In this document: positions 19,184-27,581 of the stretch, piece by piece | How positions within the stretch are numbered: the first letter of the stretch is position 1 | Layout of the letters: each line of letters opens with the position of its first letter | Source: Streptomyces griseoflavus | GTDB taxonomy: Bacteria; Actinomycetota; Actinomycetes; Streptomycetales; Streptomycetaceae | Length of the DNA: 64,000 nt | NCBI RefSeq assembly: GCF_014649995.1 | Contig: NZ_BMUC01000006.1 | Span: forward strand, 103,601 to 167,600 | Direction of reading: 5' to 3' | The notes under the pieces: model-generated | Told to the model about the DNA's origin: nothing | Seen by the model: the letters and a program-made list of their open reading frames with translations, nothing else | The model's database searches: none | Position numbers and translations under genes: made by a program

Positions 19184-20101
19184 CCGTCCGCCCAGGTGGA
19201 CCGACCAGTCCTGTTCCGCCGCGGGCTTGCCGTGCAGGTCCGGGACGCGTTTGAGCCAGTCGGGGCGCCCCTGCCGCGTGCGGGCCGCGCGCCGGGCGTT
19301 CTCCTCGGCGAGTTCCCGCGCGCCGGGGAAGTCGGTGGGCAGCCAGGACGCCGAGGAGCGTACGCGCGCGTGGAGGTACGTCACGTACGCGTCCCGGACC
19401 TCGTCGGGCGTGGCGAAGCGCGGGTCGCCGGTCAGCCAGTCGTCGGGGACCTCCGCGGCGACGGACCGCAGCAGTTCCCGGGTCACCTTCGGCGCCAGCT
19501 CGGCGTCCGCCGCGCGGACGTCGGGCCCGTACCGGCCCAGGGCGTGGTGCCGGAAGTCGTACGCCTTGGCGGGGTCGGAGCCCTCCCAGCGGTGGTGGAA
19601 CACGAGGGCGGCACCGTGGTCGATGAGCCAGAGCCGCGGTGGTGCGACGCCGAGCGTCGGCCACACCACCAGGTTGGAACTGTGCACGGTGCGGTCCACG
19701 TTCACCGTCAGCGCGTCCAGCCAGACGATCCGCCCGGCCTCCAGCGGATCCACGGGGAAGTCCCGGGCGACCTCCGGGGTGAAGTCCCGGGCCCGCGGCA
19801 GGTGGTCCATGCCGAGATTGACGCCGGCGCTGGCGGCGTGCAGTTCCCGCACCTCCTGGTGCGGCTCGCGGGCCGCCACCGCCGGATCGAAGTGCACCAG
19901 GACCAGCTCGGGGAACCGCAGTCCGAGCGCCCGCGCCAGCTCCCCCACGATCACCTCGGCGACCAGCGCCTTGCGGCCCTGCGCCGACCCGGTGAACTTG
20001 ACGACGTACGTGCCCAGGTTGTCGGCCTCGCACAGGCCGGGGACGGAACCGCCGGAGTGCAGCGGCTCGACGTAGCGGACGGCCGTGACCTGCTTCAGCA
20101 T
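19166..20101 (-). CDS. HipA-like kinase-domain protein
   Basis: A 311-residue protein of the HipA/PI-kinase-like fold. The ATP-handling lysine lies in TYVVKFTG (about residue 33), the catalytic loop reads NVDRTVHSSN, and the metal-binding DHG is in LIDHGAALVFHH. HipA toxins phosphorylate glutamyl-tRNA synthetase in E. coli and are paired with a HipB repressor; no HipB-like gene is present here, and this 'HipA family kinase' group lacks the N-terminal HipA domain. A metabolic or signalling kinase role is as likely as a toxin role. The ATG at 20101 removes a Pro/Arg-rich extension. Confidence 0.8.
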   Translation of the reverse strand: MLKQVTAVRYVEPLHSGGSVPGLCEADNLGTYVVKFTGSAQGRKALVAEVIVGELARALGLRFPELVLVHFDPAVAAREPHQEVRELHAASAGVNLGMDHLPRARDFTPEVARDFPVDPLEAGRIVWLDALTVNVDRTVHSSNLVVWPTLGVAPPRLWLIDHGAALVFHHRWEGSDPAKAYDFRHHALGRYGPDVRAADAELAPKVTRELLRSVAAEVPDDWLTGDPRFATPDEVRDAYVTYLHARVRSSASWLPTDFPGARELAEENARRAARTRQGRPDWLKRVPDLHGKPAAEQDWSVHLGGRPRPGG

Positions 20102-20185
20102 GCTCCCGGTCCACCCCGTCCTCGTCCGGCGTCCAGTGGGCATCCTAACCGGGCGTGACCTCGGGGCACGGGCGGCAGGGCGCGG

Positions 20186-20434
20186 TCAGGCGGGCGGCCC
20201 GGTCGGTGCGCGGCGGTGGCCGGCCTCGGCGCGCACGGCGCGCGGCGGGTGCGCGGGCACGTACTCGGGGACGTAGTGCTCGCAGTCGGGGTTGTGGCAG
20301 GGGCCCGCGGTCCACCGCGGGACGTTGATCCCGAAGGTCTTGTGCCGATGCACGACGGTGTCCACCGGCTGCCGGCACGAGCCGCACACGCGCCCGGCGG
20401 ACCGGGTCCCGTCACGGTTCCGGTCGCTGCCCAT
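20186..20434 (-). CDS. Small zinc-ribbon protein
   Basis: An 82-residue polar protein with two cysteine pairs, CGSC near residue 17 and CHNPDC near 46, spaced as in a single zinc ribbon. Between them is the aromatic segment HKTFGINVPRW. The C-terminus is Arg/Pro-rich and probably disordered. It resembles small uncharacterised streptomycete proteins; no enzymatic residues are visible. It lies 84 bases upstream of the HipA-like gene on the same strand and could be co-transcribed with it, but no functional link is evident. Confidence 0.7.
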   Translation of the reverse strand: MGSDRNRDGTRSAGRVCGSCRQPVDTVVHRHKTFGINVPRWTAGPCHNPDCEHYVPEYVPAHPPRAVRAEAGHRRAPTGPPA

Positions 20435-20485
20435 ACCACCACTTTATGCCTGCTTTGCTCTTTTCGGGCGGTGGGCGGGTCCCGG

Positions 20486-21445
20486 TCATCCCCCCTGCTC
20501 GGACTTCTTCTCCGGTGGCGGGCGCAGCATGCTGAGCCCGATGGACGCGGCCAGCACGACGACGATGACGGCGAGGCTGACGAGGGAGGGGATCTCGGGC
20601 ACGGACGTGCTGATCGTCTTGTGGGACGCCTGGAGGACGAGCTTGACGCCGATGAAGGCGAGGATCAGGGCGAGGCCGACGCTGAGGTAGTGGAAGCGGT
20701 CCAGCAGGCCGGCGAGCAGGAAGTACAGGGCGCGCAGACCGAGGATGGCGAAGGCGTTGCTGGTGTAGACGATGAAGATGTCACTGCTGACGGCCAGCAC
20801 CGCGGGCACGCTGTCGACGGCGAAGACGAGGTCGGCCGCCTCGATCGCGGCCACGACGGCCAGCAGCGGGGTCCCCACCCGTTTGCCCGCCTCCTTGACG
20901 AAGAAGTGCGGGCCCGCGTACTCGTCCCGGACGGGGATGAACTTGCGCAGCAGCCTGACCGCGAAGCTCTTGCCCGGGTCGAAGCTCTCGTCCTCGCCCT
21001 TGAGGATCTTGTAGGTGCTGTAGAAGAGGATCGCCGCGAAGACGAACAGCACGGCCGTGAAACGGTTGACCACGGCCACACCGGCGGCCAGGAAGATGCC
21101 GCGGAAGACCAGGGCGCCCAGGACACCGAGGAACAGCACGCGGTGCTGGTAGGCCCTCGGCACCTTGAAGTAGCCGAAGATGAGGGCGAAGACGAACAGG
21201 TTGTCGACGGACAGGCTCTTCTCCAGCAGCCAGGCCGTGGTGTACTCCACCCCCGCGTCCGTTCCGACGACGAGGAAGACGAGGCCCCCGAAGGCGAGGG
21301 CCAGTCCGATCCAGGCCCCGCTCCAGGCGGCCGCCTCACGGAAGCCGATGACGTGCGCCGTGCGGTGCGCGAGAAGATCGACCGCGAGGGACACCAGCAC
21401 GAGGACACCGAACACGATCCACAGCCACAACGGCACGTCATGCAC
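20486..21445 (-). CDS. TerC-family integral membrane protein
   Basis: A 319-residue protein with about nine hydrophobic segments. It carries the family's conserved acidic membrane motifs: EKSLSVDNLFVFALIFGYF near residue 75 and EAADLVFAVDSVPAVLAVS near 200. TerC proteins are linked to tellurite resistance and to Mn2+ export or metal loading of secreted proteins. The GTG at 21445 is chosen because AGGAGG lies 7 bases upstream; the GTG at 21451 is only 1 base from it. The gene is downstream of an NIS siderophore synthetase gene on the same strand. The leader between them contains a long imperfect hairpin. Confidence 0.93.
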   Translation of the reverse strand: MHDVPLWLWIVFGVLVLVSLAVDLLAHRTAHVIGFREAAAWSGAWIGLALAFGGLVFLVVGTDAGVEYTTAWLLEKSLSVDNLFVFALIFGYFKVPRAYQHRVLFLGVLGALVFRGIFLAAGVAVVNRFTAVLFVFAAILFYSTYKILKGEDESFDPGKSFAVRLLRKFIPVRDEYAGPHFFVKEAGKRVGTPLLAVVAAIEAADLVFAVDSVPAVLAVSSDIFIVYTSNAFAILGLRALYFLLAGLLDRFHYLSVGLALILAFIGVKLVLQASHKTISTSVPEIPSLVSLAVIVVVLAASIGLSMLRPPPEKKSEQGG

Positions 21446-21526
21446 AAGCACGCCTCCTCGGGCGCGATCCGCCGGCAGTCACCTCTCAGAGTCTGGGGCA
21501 TCCGGCGGGTTGCCGCCTGTTCGTCC

Positions 21527-23080
21527 TCACCCGGTCGCCAGCGGGCTGGGCAGCGGCCGGTAGCGGGCGGCGGCGCCGTCCGCCGCCGTCCAGCGCAGGA
21601 GGAGGTTGGTCTTGGCGGGGAGGGTCGGGGCACGGAGCAGGGCGGGGATCTCGGGGAGGTCGTGGCGGGCCAGTTCGCGGCGGACGGCGGGCCAGGGGTC
21701 GAGGCCGGGGTGGCGTTCGGCCAGGGCGGCGGCGATCTCCATGAGGTGGTTGACGACCAGGCAGTACACCAGGCGTTCCCAGCCGGCCGCCCGGGACACC
21801 GTGGGCAGCGAGGCCGTCCCGGAGGCCCCGCTCAGCAGCTTGACGCCCTCGGCGTCCCGGAACAGGGCCTGGACGGGCATGCCGTCCCGGCCGAAGGCGA
21901 TCAGGGTGTTCTGCAGGTGGGCCTCCAGGACGACGCCGTGCTCGGCGAAGGCCGTCAGGGCCGGGGGCACCACACGGTCCAGATAGCTCTCCCACCAGTC
22001 CGCCGGACGGGCGGTGCCGGCGAGCGGGCTCCCGTCGAAGCCCTCGGCCAGCGCCGCCGCGAGGCAGGGGGTCGCGCCCGGCACGACATGGCCGCGCGGT
22101 CCGTCGCGGACGACGACGGCCAGTTGTTCGAAGGCGAAGTCCGCGGTGCGGTGGCCCCGGTCGCTCAGCCAGGCCGCGGCCGCCGGGCCGTCCGGCGCGG
22201 CGAAGGCGCGGCGCACGGCCGTGTCCGTCGCGCGCAGTCCGAGCAGGTCGTGGCGCCACAGCCGGCGGATGTCGTTGGTGATGCGCACATCGAGGCTGAA
22301 CTTGAGGAACAGGTCGTCGCCGGGCGCGTACACCGTGCGGACCGCCGCCGTGGGCCACACCGGGAAGGGGGTCGTGCCCAGCCGGAGGAGGCGGCCGTCG
22401 GCGAAGGCGGGGGCGAGGGCGCGGGCGGCGAGGGCGAGCTGCCAGGGGTGCGCGGGCAGCAGGCGGTAGCCGGGCGGGGCGGCGCCCAGACGGTCGAGGG
22501 CGGCGGTGTCGCCGTCCTCCACCACCGTGTCCTCGCGCAGGGCCAGCAGCGTCAGCGGGAAACGGGCGTGGGCCTCGGGCGCGTACGGCAGCCAGCGGGC
22601 CGCGGGGCCGCCGCCCCTGGCCTTCGGGGCGGGGTGGTGGGGGTGGCCGGTGAGCAGGGACTGCTCGGAGCGCAGGTAGGGGTCGTCGGGCGGGGTGGCC
22701 CGCGCGCGGGCGTCCAGCAGCGCGGCCACCGCGTCCCGGCTGTCGAGCATCTCGGCGGGCAGTTCGTGGTTGGCCAGGCCGGTGTGCCGGCGCAGTTCCT
22801 CGGCGACGAGTTCGACCAGTTCCGGGTGGCCGACGCGGTGCCAGGCGCCCGCGGTGAACACCTCGGGGGCGGTGGGGCGGCGGGTGCCGTACACCCTCAG
22901 CAGCCGGTCCGTACCGGGGAGCCGGTACGTCCGCCGGGCGTCCGTGTCCCCGGCGGGCGCGGGCAGGGGCTCGGCCACTTCGCGCAGCAGGCAGTTCAGC
23001 AGCGGCACGGCCGCGTACGCGTCGGCGCGCCCGGCCGGTCCGGCGCGGCTCGCCGCGTGGTCGTCTGCGGGCGGAGGCAT
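21527..23080 (-). CDS. NIS siderophore synthetase (IucA/IucC family), first of a divergent pair
   Basis: A 517-residue NRPS-independent siderophore synthetase, expected to adenylate a carboxylate such as citrate and couple it to an amine or alcohol. Family landmarks are HPHHPAPK (146-153), AHPWQL, KFSLDVRITNDIRRL, EAHLQNTL and FRDAEGVKLL, and a C-terminal PAKTNLLLR. All catalytic-core segments look intact. The ATG at 23080 and an in-frame GTG at 23089 are both possible; neither has a good ribosome binding site. It is divergent from a second NIS synthetase 109 bases away. No decarboxylase, monooxygenase or transporter gene is nearby. Confidence 0.9.
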   Translation of the reverse strand: MPPPADDHAASRAGPAGRADAYAAVPLLNCLLREVAEPLPAPAGDTDARRTYRLPGTDRLLRVYGTRRPTAPEVFTAGAWHRVGHPELVELVAEELRRHTGLANHELPAEMLDSRDAVAALLDARARATPPDDPYLRSEQSLLTGHPHHPAPKARGGGPAARWLPYAPEAHARFPLTLLALREDTVVEDGDTAALDRLGAAPPGYRLLPAHPWQLALAARALAPAFADGRLLRLGTTPFPVWPTAAVRTVYAPGDDLFLKFSLDVRITNDIRRLWRHDLLGLRATDTAVRRAFAAPDGPAAAAWLSDRGHRTADFAFEQLAVVVRDGPRGHVVPGATPCLAAALAEGFDGSPLAGTARPADWWESYLDRVVPPALTAFAEHGVVLEAHLQNTLIAFGRDGMPVQALFRDAEGVKLLSGASGTASLPTVSRAAGWERLVYCLVVNHLMEIAAALAERHPGLDPWPAVRRELARHDLPEIPALLRAPTLPAKTNLLLRWTAADGAAARYRPLPSPLATG

Positions 23081-23189
23081 GAGGTCCACGCGTTCTGATT
23101 CCCTACGGTCTGTCCGGCGGAGACGATCAGTATGTCTGCCGCTGTCCCCCCGTCCGTCGCATTCCGGTACGTACCCGAGGAGACCGCCC

Positions 23190-24695
23190 GTGCACCGTCC
23201 CCCCACCGCCGAGGCCGAGGTCGCCGACGAGCTGGCCTCCGTACGGCCGGGTCTCCTGGCCGGGTACGCGGGAGAGCTCTCCGGCGCCCGCGCGGCCGTG
23301 CTGACCCGGCTGTGGCGCGGTCTGGCGCACGAGCCGCTGCCCTGGGTCACCCGTCGTGAACCGGGGAGCGAAGGGCTCACCCTGCGGCTGGCGGACGGGC
23401 GCCGGCTGCACGGGCCGCGGGCGGACCCGTACGCCACCGGCGCGCACGTCACGGCCGTGCGGCTGGACGAGGTGGCGTACGACGACCCGGCGCGGCTGAT
23501 GGCGGACCTGGCCGTACCGCATTCGGCTCCGTTCGCGGCCGAACTCGGGCACAGCGTGGCGTCGTTGGCGCTGTCGCGGGCCGGGCGGGGCAGCGGTCCC
23601 CGGGAGTGGCCGGCGCGGGACTGGGAGTGGGAGCAGCGGGTGACCGACGGGCACCCGTTCCACCCCAACTGCCGTTCCCGGCCCGGCTTCTCGGTGGCGG
23701 AGCAGCTCGGCTACGGGCCCGAGCACCGGCCGGTGGTGGAGCTGGAGCTGATGCCGGTGCCGGCCGGTGAGTGCCTGGTGACGGGGGTGTGGCCGCGGTG
23801 GCTGCGGGAGGCGGGGCGGCTGCTCGTGCCGGTCCATCCCTGGCAGGCGGCCCATGTGCTGAAGCGGACGGGTGAGGGACGGCTCGCGGCGCATCCGCTG
23901 ATGGCGCTGCGCACCCTGGCGCTGCCGGACGGGCCGCACGTCAAGACGGCGCTGAGCGCGCGGCTGACCTCCTCGGTGCGGGACATCTCGCTGGGTTCGG
24001 TCGCCGCGTCGGCGGTGCTGTCGGACTTCGGGGAGGCGGTGGCGGCGCGGACCGGCGGGCTGCTGCACATCACCCGCACGCTGGGCGCGGTGGCGGCCGG
24101 GTCGCCCGATCTCGCGGCGGTGCTGCGCGAGTCGCCGCGGGTGTACGCGGCGGACGGGGAGCGGGTCGTGCCGGTGGCGGCGCTGGCCACCACCGGACTG
24201 CCGCGCTCACCGGCCTGGCTGGGCCGCTTCACCGCGCTCGCGCTGGCCGTCGGGCTGCGGTTGCTGGAGCTGGGGGTGGCGTTGGAGGCGCACGGTCAGA
24301 ACCTGCTCGTGGTGCTGTCGCAGGACGGGGACCCGGTGCGGCTGGTCTACCGCGATCTGGCCGACATGCGGGTGGGACCGGCGCGGCTGTCCCGGCACGG
24401 CGTCCCGCTCCCCGGGCTGCCCGCCCGCATGGTCACGGACGACGAACGCGTCCTGCGGCGCAAGCTGTTCGGTTCGCTGGTGGCGGGGGCGCTGGCGGGG
24501 ACGGCGGGGTCGGGGACGGCGCTGCGGGCGGCGCTGGAGAGCGCGGTACGGGAACTGCCGCGCACCCCGGACCTGGCCGCGCTGACCGGTGAGCCGCTGC
24601 CGGCGAAGGCGCTGACGCTGATGCGGCTGTCGCCGCGCACTTCCGGCGACCAGTGGGCGGAACTGCCCAACCCCCTGCGGGACGACCGCCTGTGA
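23190..24695 (+). CDS. NIS siderophore synthetase (IucA/IucC family), second of the divergent pair
   Basis: A 501-residue IucA/IucC-type protein. It has HPFHPNCRSR (155-164), where Arg follows instead of the first protein's Lys, then VHPWQA, KTALSARLTSSVRDIS, EAHGQNLLV and YRDLADMRV, and a C-terminal PAKALTLMRL. The differences at each block show it is not a recent duplicate of its neighbour, so the two may act on different substrates or in successive condensations. The GTG at 23190 is supported by GAGGAGA upstream. The 109-base spacer shows no recognisable DmdR/IdeR iron box by eye. Confidence 0.9.
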   Translation: MHRPPTAEAEVADELASVRPGLLAGYAGELSGARAAVLTRLWRGLAHEPLPWVTRREPGSEGLTLRLADGRRLHGPRADPYATGAHVTAVRLDEVAYDDPARLMADLAVPHSAPFAAELGHSVASLALSRAGRGSGPREWPARDWEWEQRVTDGHPFHPNCRSRPGFSVAEQLGYGPEHRPVVELELMPVPAGECLVTGVWPRWLREAGRLLVPVHPWQAAHVLKRTGEGRLAAHPLMALRTLALPDGPHVKTALSARLTSSVRDISLGSVAASAVLSDFGEAVAARTGGLLHITRTLGAVAAGSPDLAAVLRESPRVYAADGERVVPVAALATTGLPRSPAWLGRFTALALAVGLRLLELGVALEAHGQNLLVVLSQDGDPVRLVYRDLADMRVGPARLSRHGVPLPGLPARMVTDDERVLRRKLFGSLVAGALAGTAGSGTALRAALESAVRELPRTPDLAALTGEPLPAKALTLMRLSPRTSGDQWAELPNPLRDDRL

Positions 24696-24704
24696 CACCC
24701 CGTT

Positions 24705-24734
24705 TTGGAGCGCGGCACCCCTGATCAATAGGAT
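24705..24734 (+). promoter_or_regulatory. Promoter of the VWA operon, probably leaderless
   Basis: TTGGAG (24705-24710), an 18-base spacer, then TAGGAT (24729-24734). The ATG starts 7 bases after the -10 box, which places the transcription start on or next to the ATG. Confidence 0.6.
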
Positions 24735-24740
24735 CCGCCG

Positions 24741-26012
24741 ATGATCAGAAGAAAACGGCCGGTGGCAGGCGCCTGCGTCCTGCTCGCCGCACTGACGGCC
24801 GGGCTCGCCTTCCCGGCCGGGGCGGCCGCCGACGAACCCACGGGCCGGAACGCGCCCAAGGTCAATCTGCTCCTCGACGTGAGCGGCTCGATGCGGGCCA
24901 AGGACATCGACGGCCAGTCCCGGATGGCGGCGGCGAAGCAGGCGTTCAACGAGGTGCTGGACGCGACGCCGGAGGAGGTCGAACTGGGCATCCGCACGCT
25001 CGGCGCCGACTACGCCGGTGACGACCGCAAGGAGGGCTGCAAGGACACCGCGCAGCTCTACCCGGTCGGCCCGCTGAACCGCACCGAGGCCAAGACCGCG
25101 GTGGCCACGCTCGTGCCGACCGGCTGGACCCCCATCGGCCCGGCGCTGCTGAAGGCGGCCGACGACCTCGGGGACGGCGACGGCTCCAAGCGCATCGTTC
25201 TGATCAGCGACGGCGAGGACACCTGCGCCCCGCTCGACCCGTGCGAGGTGGCCCGGGAGATCGCGGCCAAGGGCATCGGACTGACCATCGACACCCTGGG
25301 CCTGGTGCCGAACGCCAAGCTCAGCCGGCAGCTCAGCTGCATCGCGGAGGCGACCGGCGGCACCTACGCCTCGGTCGAGCACCAGGACGAACTCACCGAC
25401 CGGGTCAACGAACTGGTGGACCGGGCGGCCGAGCCCGTGGTGACCCCGGTGGCCGTGCGGGGCGCCGACTCGTGCGCGAAGGCGCCCACGGTGGAGTCCG
25501 GCCTCTACACCGACCGCGAGGAGTTCGGACAGCAGCGCTGGTACCGCGTGGAACTGCTCGCCGGGCAGGAGCTGCGGACCTCGGTGAGCGTGGCGGCGGA
25601 CCGTGCGGTGCGTCCCGACTACGGCGTGCTGCTGCGGGCCCTCACGGTGCACGGCCGGGAGATCGTCCGCGGTGAGGCCGCGGGCAACGGCCGTACGGAC
25701 GTCCTCTCCACCGGTCTGCGGTACCCGAAGCCCGAGCGGGACGACGACAGCGGCAAGCCGGCCGCCGAGGTGGTGTGCCTGGCGGTGACCCACTCCTTCT
25801 CGGCCGGCTCCGGGGTGAAGACCACCCCCGGTCTTCCGCTGGAACTGACCGTCGACGTCGTGGACGGCCCGGACGGCGCGAGCGACGTGGCGTCCTTCGG
25901 TCTCGGCCGGGGCTGGTGGCTGCTCGGCGCACTGGTCGTGACCGGTTTCGTCGCCGGCCTGCTCTGGGGCTGGCTGTCCCGCTGGCGGTTCGCTGTCTGG
26001 AGGACCCACTGA
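24741..26012 (+). CDS. Secreted, membrane-anchored von Willebrand factor A domain protein
   Basis: A 423-residue protein with an N-terminal signal peptide (MIRRKRP then a hydrophobic run to about residue 30) and a C-terminal membrane helix (about 388-410) followed by a short Arg/Trp tail, so the VWA domain faces outside. The metal-ion-dependent adhesion site is complete: DVSGS (46-50), Thr in GWTPIGPAL (about 131) and Asp in LISDGEDTC (about 157). A second, beta-rich domain follows (about 240-375). It overlaps the next gene by one base (TGATG). The pair probably forms a surface complex; the ligand is unknown. Confidence 0.88.
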   Translation: MIRRKRPVAGACVLLAALTAGLAFPAGAAADEPTGRNAPKVNLLLDVSGSMRAKDIDGQSRMAAAKQAFNEVLDATPEEVELGIRTLGADYAGDDRKEGCKDTAQLYPVGPLNRTEAKTAVATLVPTGWTPIGPALLKAADDLGDGDGSKRIVLISDGEDTCAPLDPCEVAREIAAKGIGLTIDTLGLVPNAKLSRQLSCIAEATGGTYASVEHQDELTDRVNELVDRAAEPVVTPVAVRGADSCAKAPTVESGLYTDREEFGQQRWYRVELLAGQELRTSVSVAADRAVRPDYGVLLRALTVHGREIVRGEAAGNGRTDVLSTGLRYPKPERDDDSGKPAAEVVCLAVTHSFSAGSGVKTTPGLPLELTVDVVDGPDGASDVASFGLGRGWWLLGALVVTGFVAGLLWGWLSRWRFAVWRTH

Positions 26013-26818
26013 TGCGTGCTCTACGTGTCCTGGGCGCGGCCCTGCTGACGCTCGGACTGGCCGCGGCCCCCGCGGCGGCGGACTCACCTTCCCCGAAGGC
26101 GGCCGAGGAGAGCGGCGGACCCACCCGCGCGGGCACCTCGTTCCGCACCGCGACGGAGGTCGAGCAGGGGCAGACCGCCACCGCGCGCGCCTCCACGGGC
26201 GACTACCTGTACTGGTCGTTCCCCGCGGACGCCGGACAGCGCCCCACGGTGCGGGCGACGGTGAAGCTGCCGGAGAGCCACGCGGCCGAGACCTGGCAGG
26301 TCGACGTGTACGACGGTCTGCGCCGCCGCCAGGCCTGCCAGTACGGGGCGCAGACCCGCACCGCGGGCACCGACGCGCCCTCGGTGGAGCTGGAGTGCGT
26401 GCTGCGCACGGTCCGCGCCTGGTCGGAGCCGTGGGCCGACGACCCGCTGCCGGGCACGTACTACGTGCGGCTCACCGCGCTCAGGCTGTCGGCGTCCGAT
26501 CTGGGGCAGCCGGTCTCCGCCGAACTGCGGGTGGAGTCCAAGGACATGGGCGGCGCGGCGGCGGTGGACGGCACCCTGTCCGAGCCGCTGGTGCCGGGCA
26601 TCGCGGCCCGTGCCGAGCAGGACCTGGCGGAGGACGACGACTCGCCCACCGCGGTCCTGGCCGGCCTGGAACCGGACGACGGCTGGACCTCCGGCTGGTG
26701 GTCCGACCGCTGGATCTGGACCGCCGCGGGCGGTGCGCTGGCCGCCCTCGCGGGGGTCGCCGGCTACCGCCTGACGAGGGGTTCCGGGCGTCCGCCCGGA
26801 GTACCGCCGACACTGTGA
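26012..26818 (+). CDS. Secreted/membrane-anchored partner of the VWA protein
   Basis: A 268-residue protein with a signal peptide (MRALRVLGAALLTLGLAAAP, cleavage after AAA near 24) and one C-terminal membrane helix (about 238-256) with a short cytoplasmic tail. The ectodomain is beta-rich, contains two cysteines (in RRRQACQYG and ELECVLR) and resembles the second domain of the preceding VWA protein in its GDYLYWSFPADAGQRP pattern. No catalytic motif is visible. Its start overlaps the VWA stop, so the two are co-translated and probably interact at the cell surface. Confidence 0.8.
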   Translation: MRALRVLGAALLTLGLAAAPAAADSPSPKAAEESGGPTRAGTSFRTATEVEQGQTATARASTGDYLYWSFPADAGQRPTVRATVKLPESHAAETWQVDVYDGLRRRQACQYGAQTRTAGTDAPSVELECVLRTVRAWSEPWADDPLPGTYYVRLTALRLSASDLGQPVSAELRVESKDMGGAAAVDGTLSEPLVPGIAARAEQDLAEDDDSPTAVLAGLEPDDGWTSGWWSDRWIWTAAGGALAALAGVAGYRLTRGSGRPPGVPPTL

Positions 26819-26827
26819 CCCACTCCC

Positions 26828-26860
26828 GGAAGGCCCGCTCCGCGCGGGCCTTCCGCCTTT
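26828..26860. terminator. Terminator between the VWA operon and the HxlR gene
   Basis: An 11-bp perfect stem (GGAAGGCCCGC / GCGGGCCTTCC) with a 5-base loop (26828-26854), followed by gcctttc, lies between convergent genes and can serve both. Confidence 0.8.
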
Positions 26861-26864
26861 CCCC

Positions 26865-27500
26865 TCACCTCTCCCGCAGTTCCCTGGCCAGCGGGGTCCC
26901 GCCCGCCACCTCCACCCGCCCGGCGCGGACCGCGTCGGCCAGGGTCAGTTCGCCGCGGCTGATCGCCGTGCAGGTGGCGGTGTCCAGGGACAGCCGGGCG
27001 TCGGGTTCCCCCGGGGCCGGGCCGTCGCCGTAGACGGGTCCCGCACCTTCGCCGGAACCGGCACGCAGGTGGAACACGCCCTCGTCGAGACGGACTTCGA
27101 CGAGTCCCGTCCCGCCCTCCAGGGCCCGCAGCAGGGGCAGGGCGAACCAGTGGGCGCGTACCGCGTCCGTGGGGCGCCGCCCGCCCAGTTCCGGCTCGCC
27201 CCAGGCGCCCAGGGCCTGCAGGACGGGCAGCAACCCGGCTCCACGCCCGGTGAGTTCGTAGACGTAGGCCGCGCCGGGCGGGGGGAGCCGGCGGCGGGTG
27301 GTGAGGCCGTCGCGCTCCATGTCCTTCAGCCGCGAGGCCAGCACGTCCGTGCTGACGCCCGGCAGGTCCGCGTGCAGGTCGGTGTAGCGCCGCGGGCCGG
27401 CGAGGAGTTCGCGGACGATCAGCAGGGTCCAGCGGTCGCCGACGGTGTCGAGCGCACGCGCGGCGGAACAGTACTGGTCGTAGCTTCGGCGTGGTGACAT
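26865..27500 (-). CDS. HxlR-type winged-helix regulator with C-terminal SCP2-like domain
   Basis: A 211-residue regulator. The HxlR winged helix occupies about residues 8-105, beginning YDQYCSAARALDTVGDRWTLLIVREL, with a conserved Cys near residue 11 that may sense redox or electrophiles. The remaining ~100 residues resemble a sterol-carrier-like (SCP2) ligand pocket, a common extension in actinobacterial members. The ATG at 27500 (MSPRRSYDQY) fits family starts; an upstream in-frame ATG at 27518 would add six residues. It is divergent from the aminotransferase gene, and two palindromes lie in the shared promoter. Confidence 0.87.
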   Translation of the reverse strand: MSPRRSYDQYCSAARALDTVGDRWTLLIVRELLAGPRRYTDLHADLPGVSTDVLASRLKDMERDGLTTRRRLPPPGAAYVYELTGRGAGLLPVLQALGAWGEPELGGRRPTDAVRAHWFALPLLRALEGGTGLVEVRLDEGVFHLRAGSGEGAGPVYGDGPAPGEPDARLSLDTATCTAISRGELTLADAVRAGRVEVAGGTPLARELRER

Positions 27501-27522
27501 GCGACGCAGTCTAGACATGTTG

Positions 27523-27557
27523 TTGGACTTTCCAAGCTCTCACTTGGTAAAACCAAG
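27523..27557. promoter_or_regulatory. Double palindromic operator between hxlR-like and aminotransferase genes
   Basis: TTGGA-CTT-TCCAA (27523-27535) and CTTGG-TAAAA-CCAAG (27543-27557) are two perfect inverted repeats sharing the half-site TTGG/CCAA. They sit in the 81-base divergent intergenic region and overlap the likely promoters. Confidence 0.6.
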
Positions 27558-27581
27558 CAACACCAGAATCCGGAGGGGCGC

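Noticed and set aside
20216-23098. A 960-codon plus-strand frame
   Set aside because: It lies opposite TerC and the NIS synthetase, both of which have clear family motifs.
23090-23189. Iron-box search between the NIS genes
   Set aside because: No TTAGGTTAG-type palindrome is visible by eye; iron control cannot be claimed.
27509-27516. GTCTAGAC palindrome as a DasR site
   Set aside because: The outer TGG/CCA bases needed for the DasR consensus are absent and it lies at the start of the HxlR gene.
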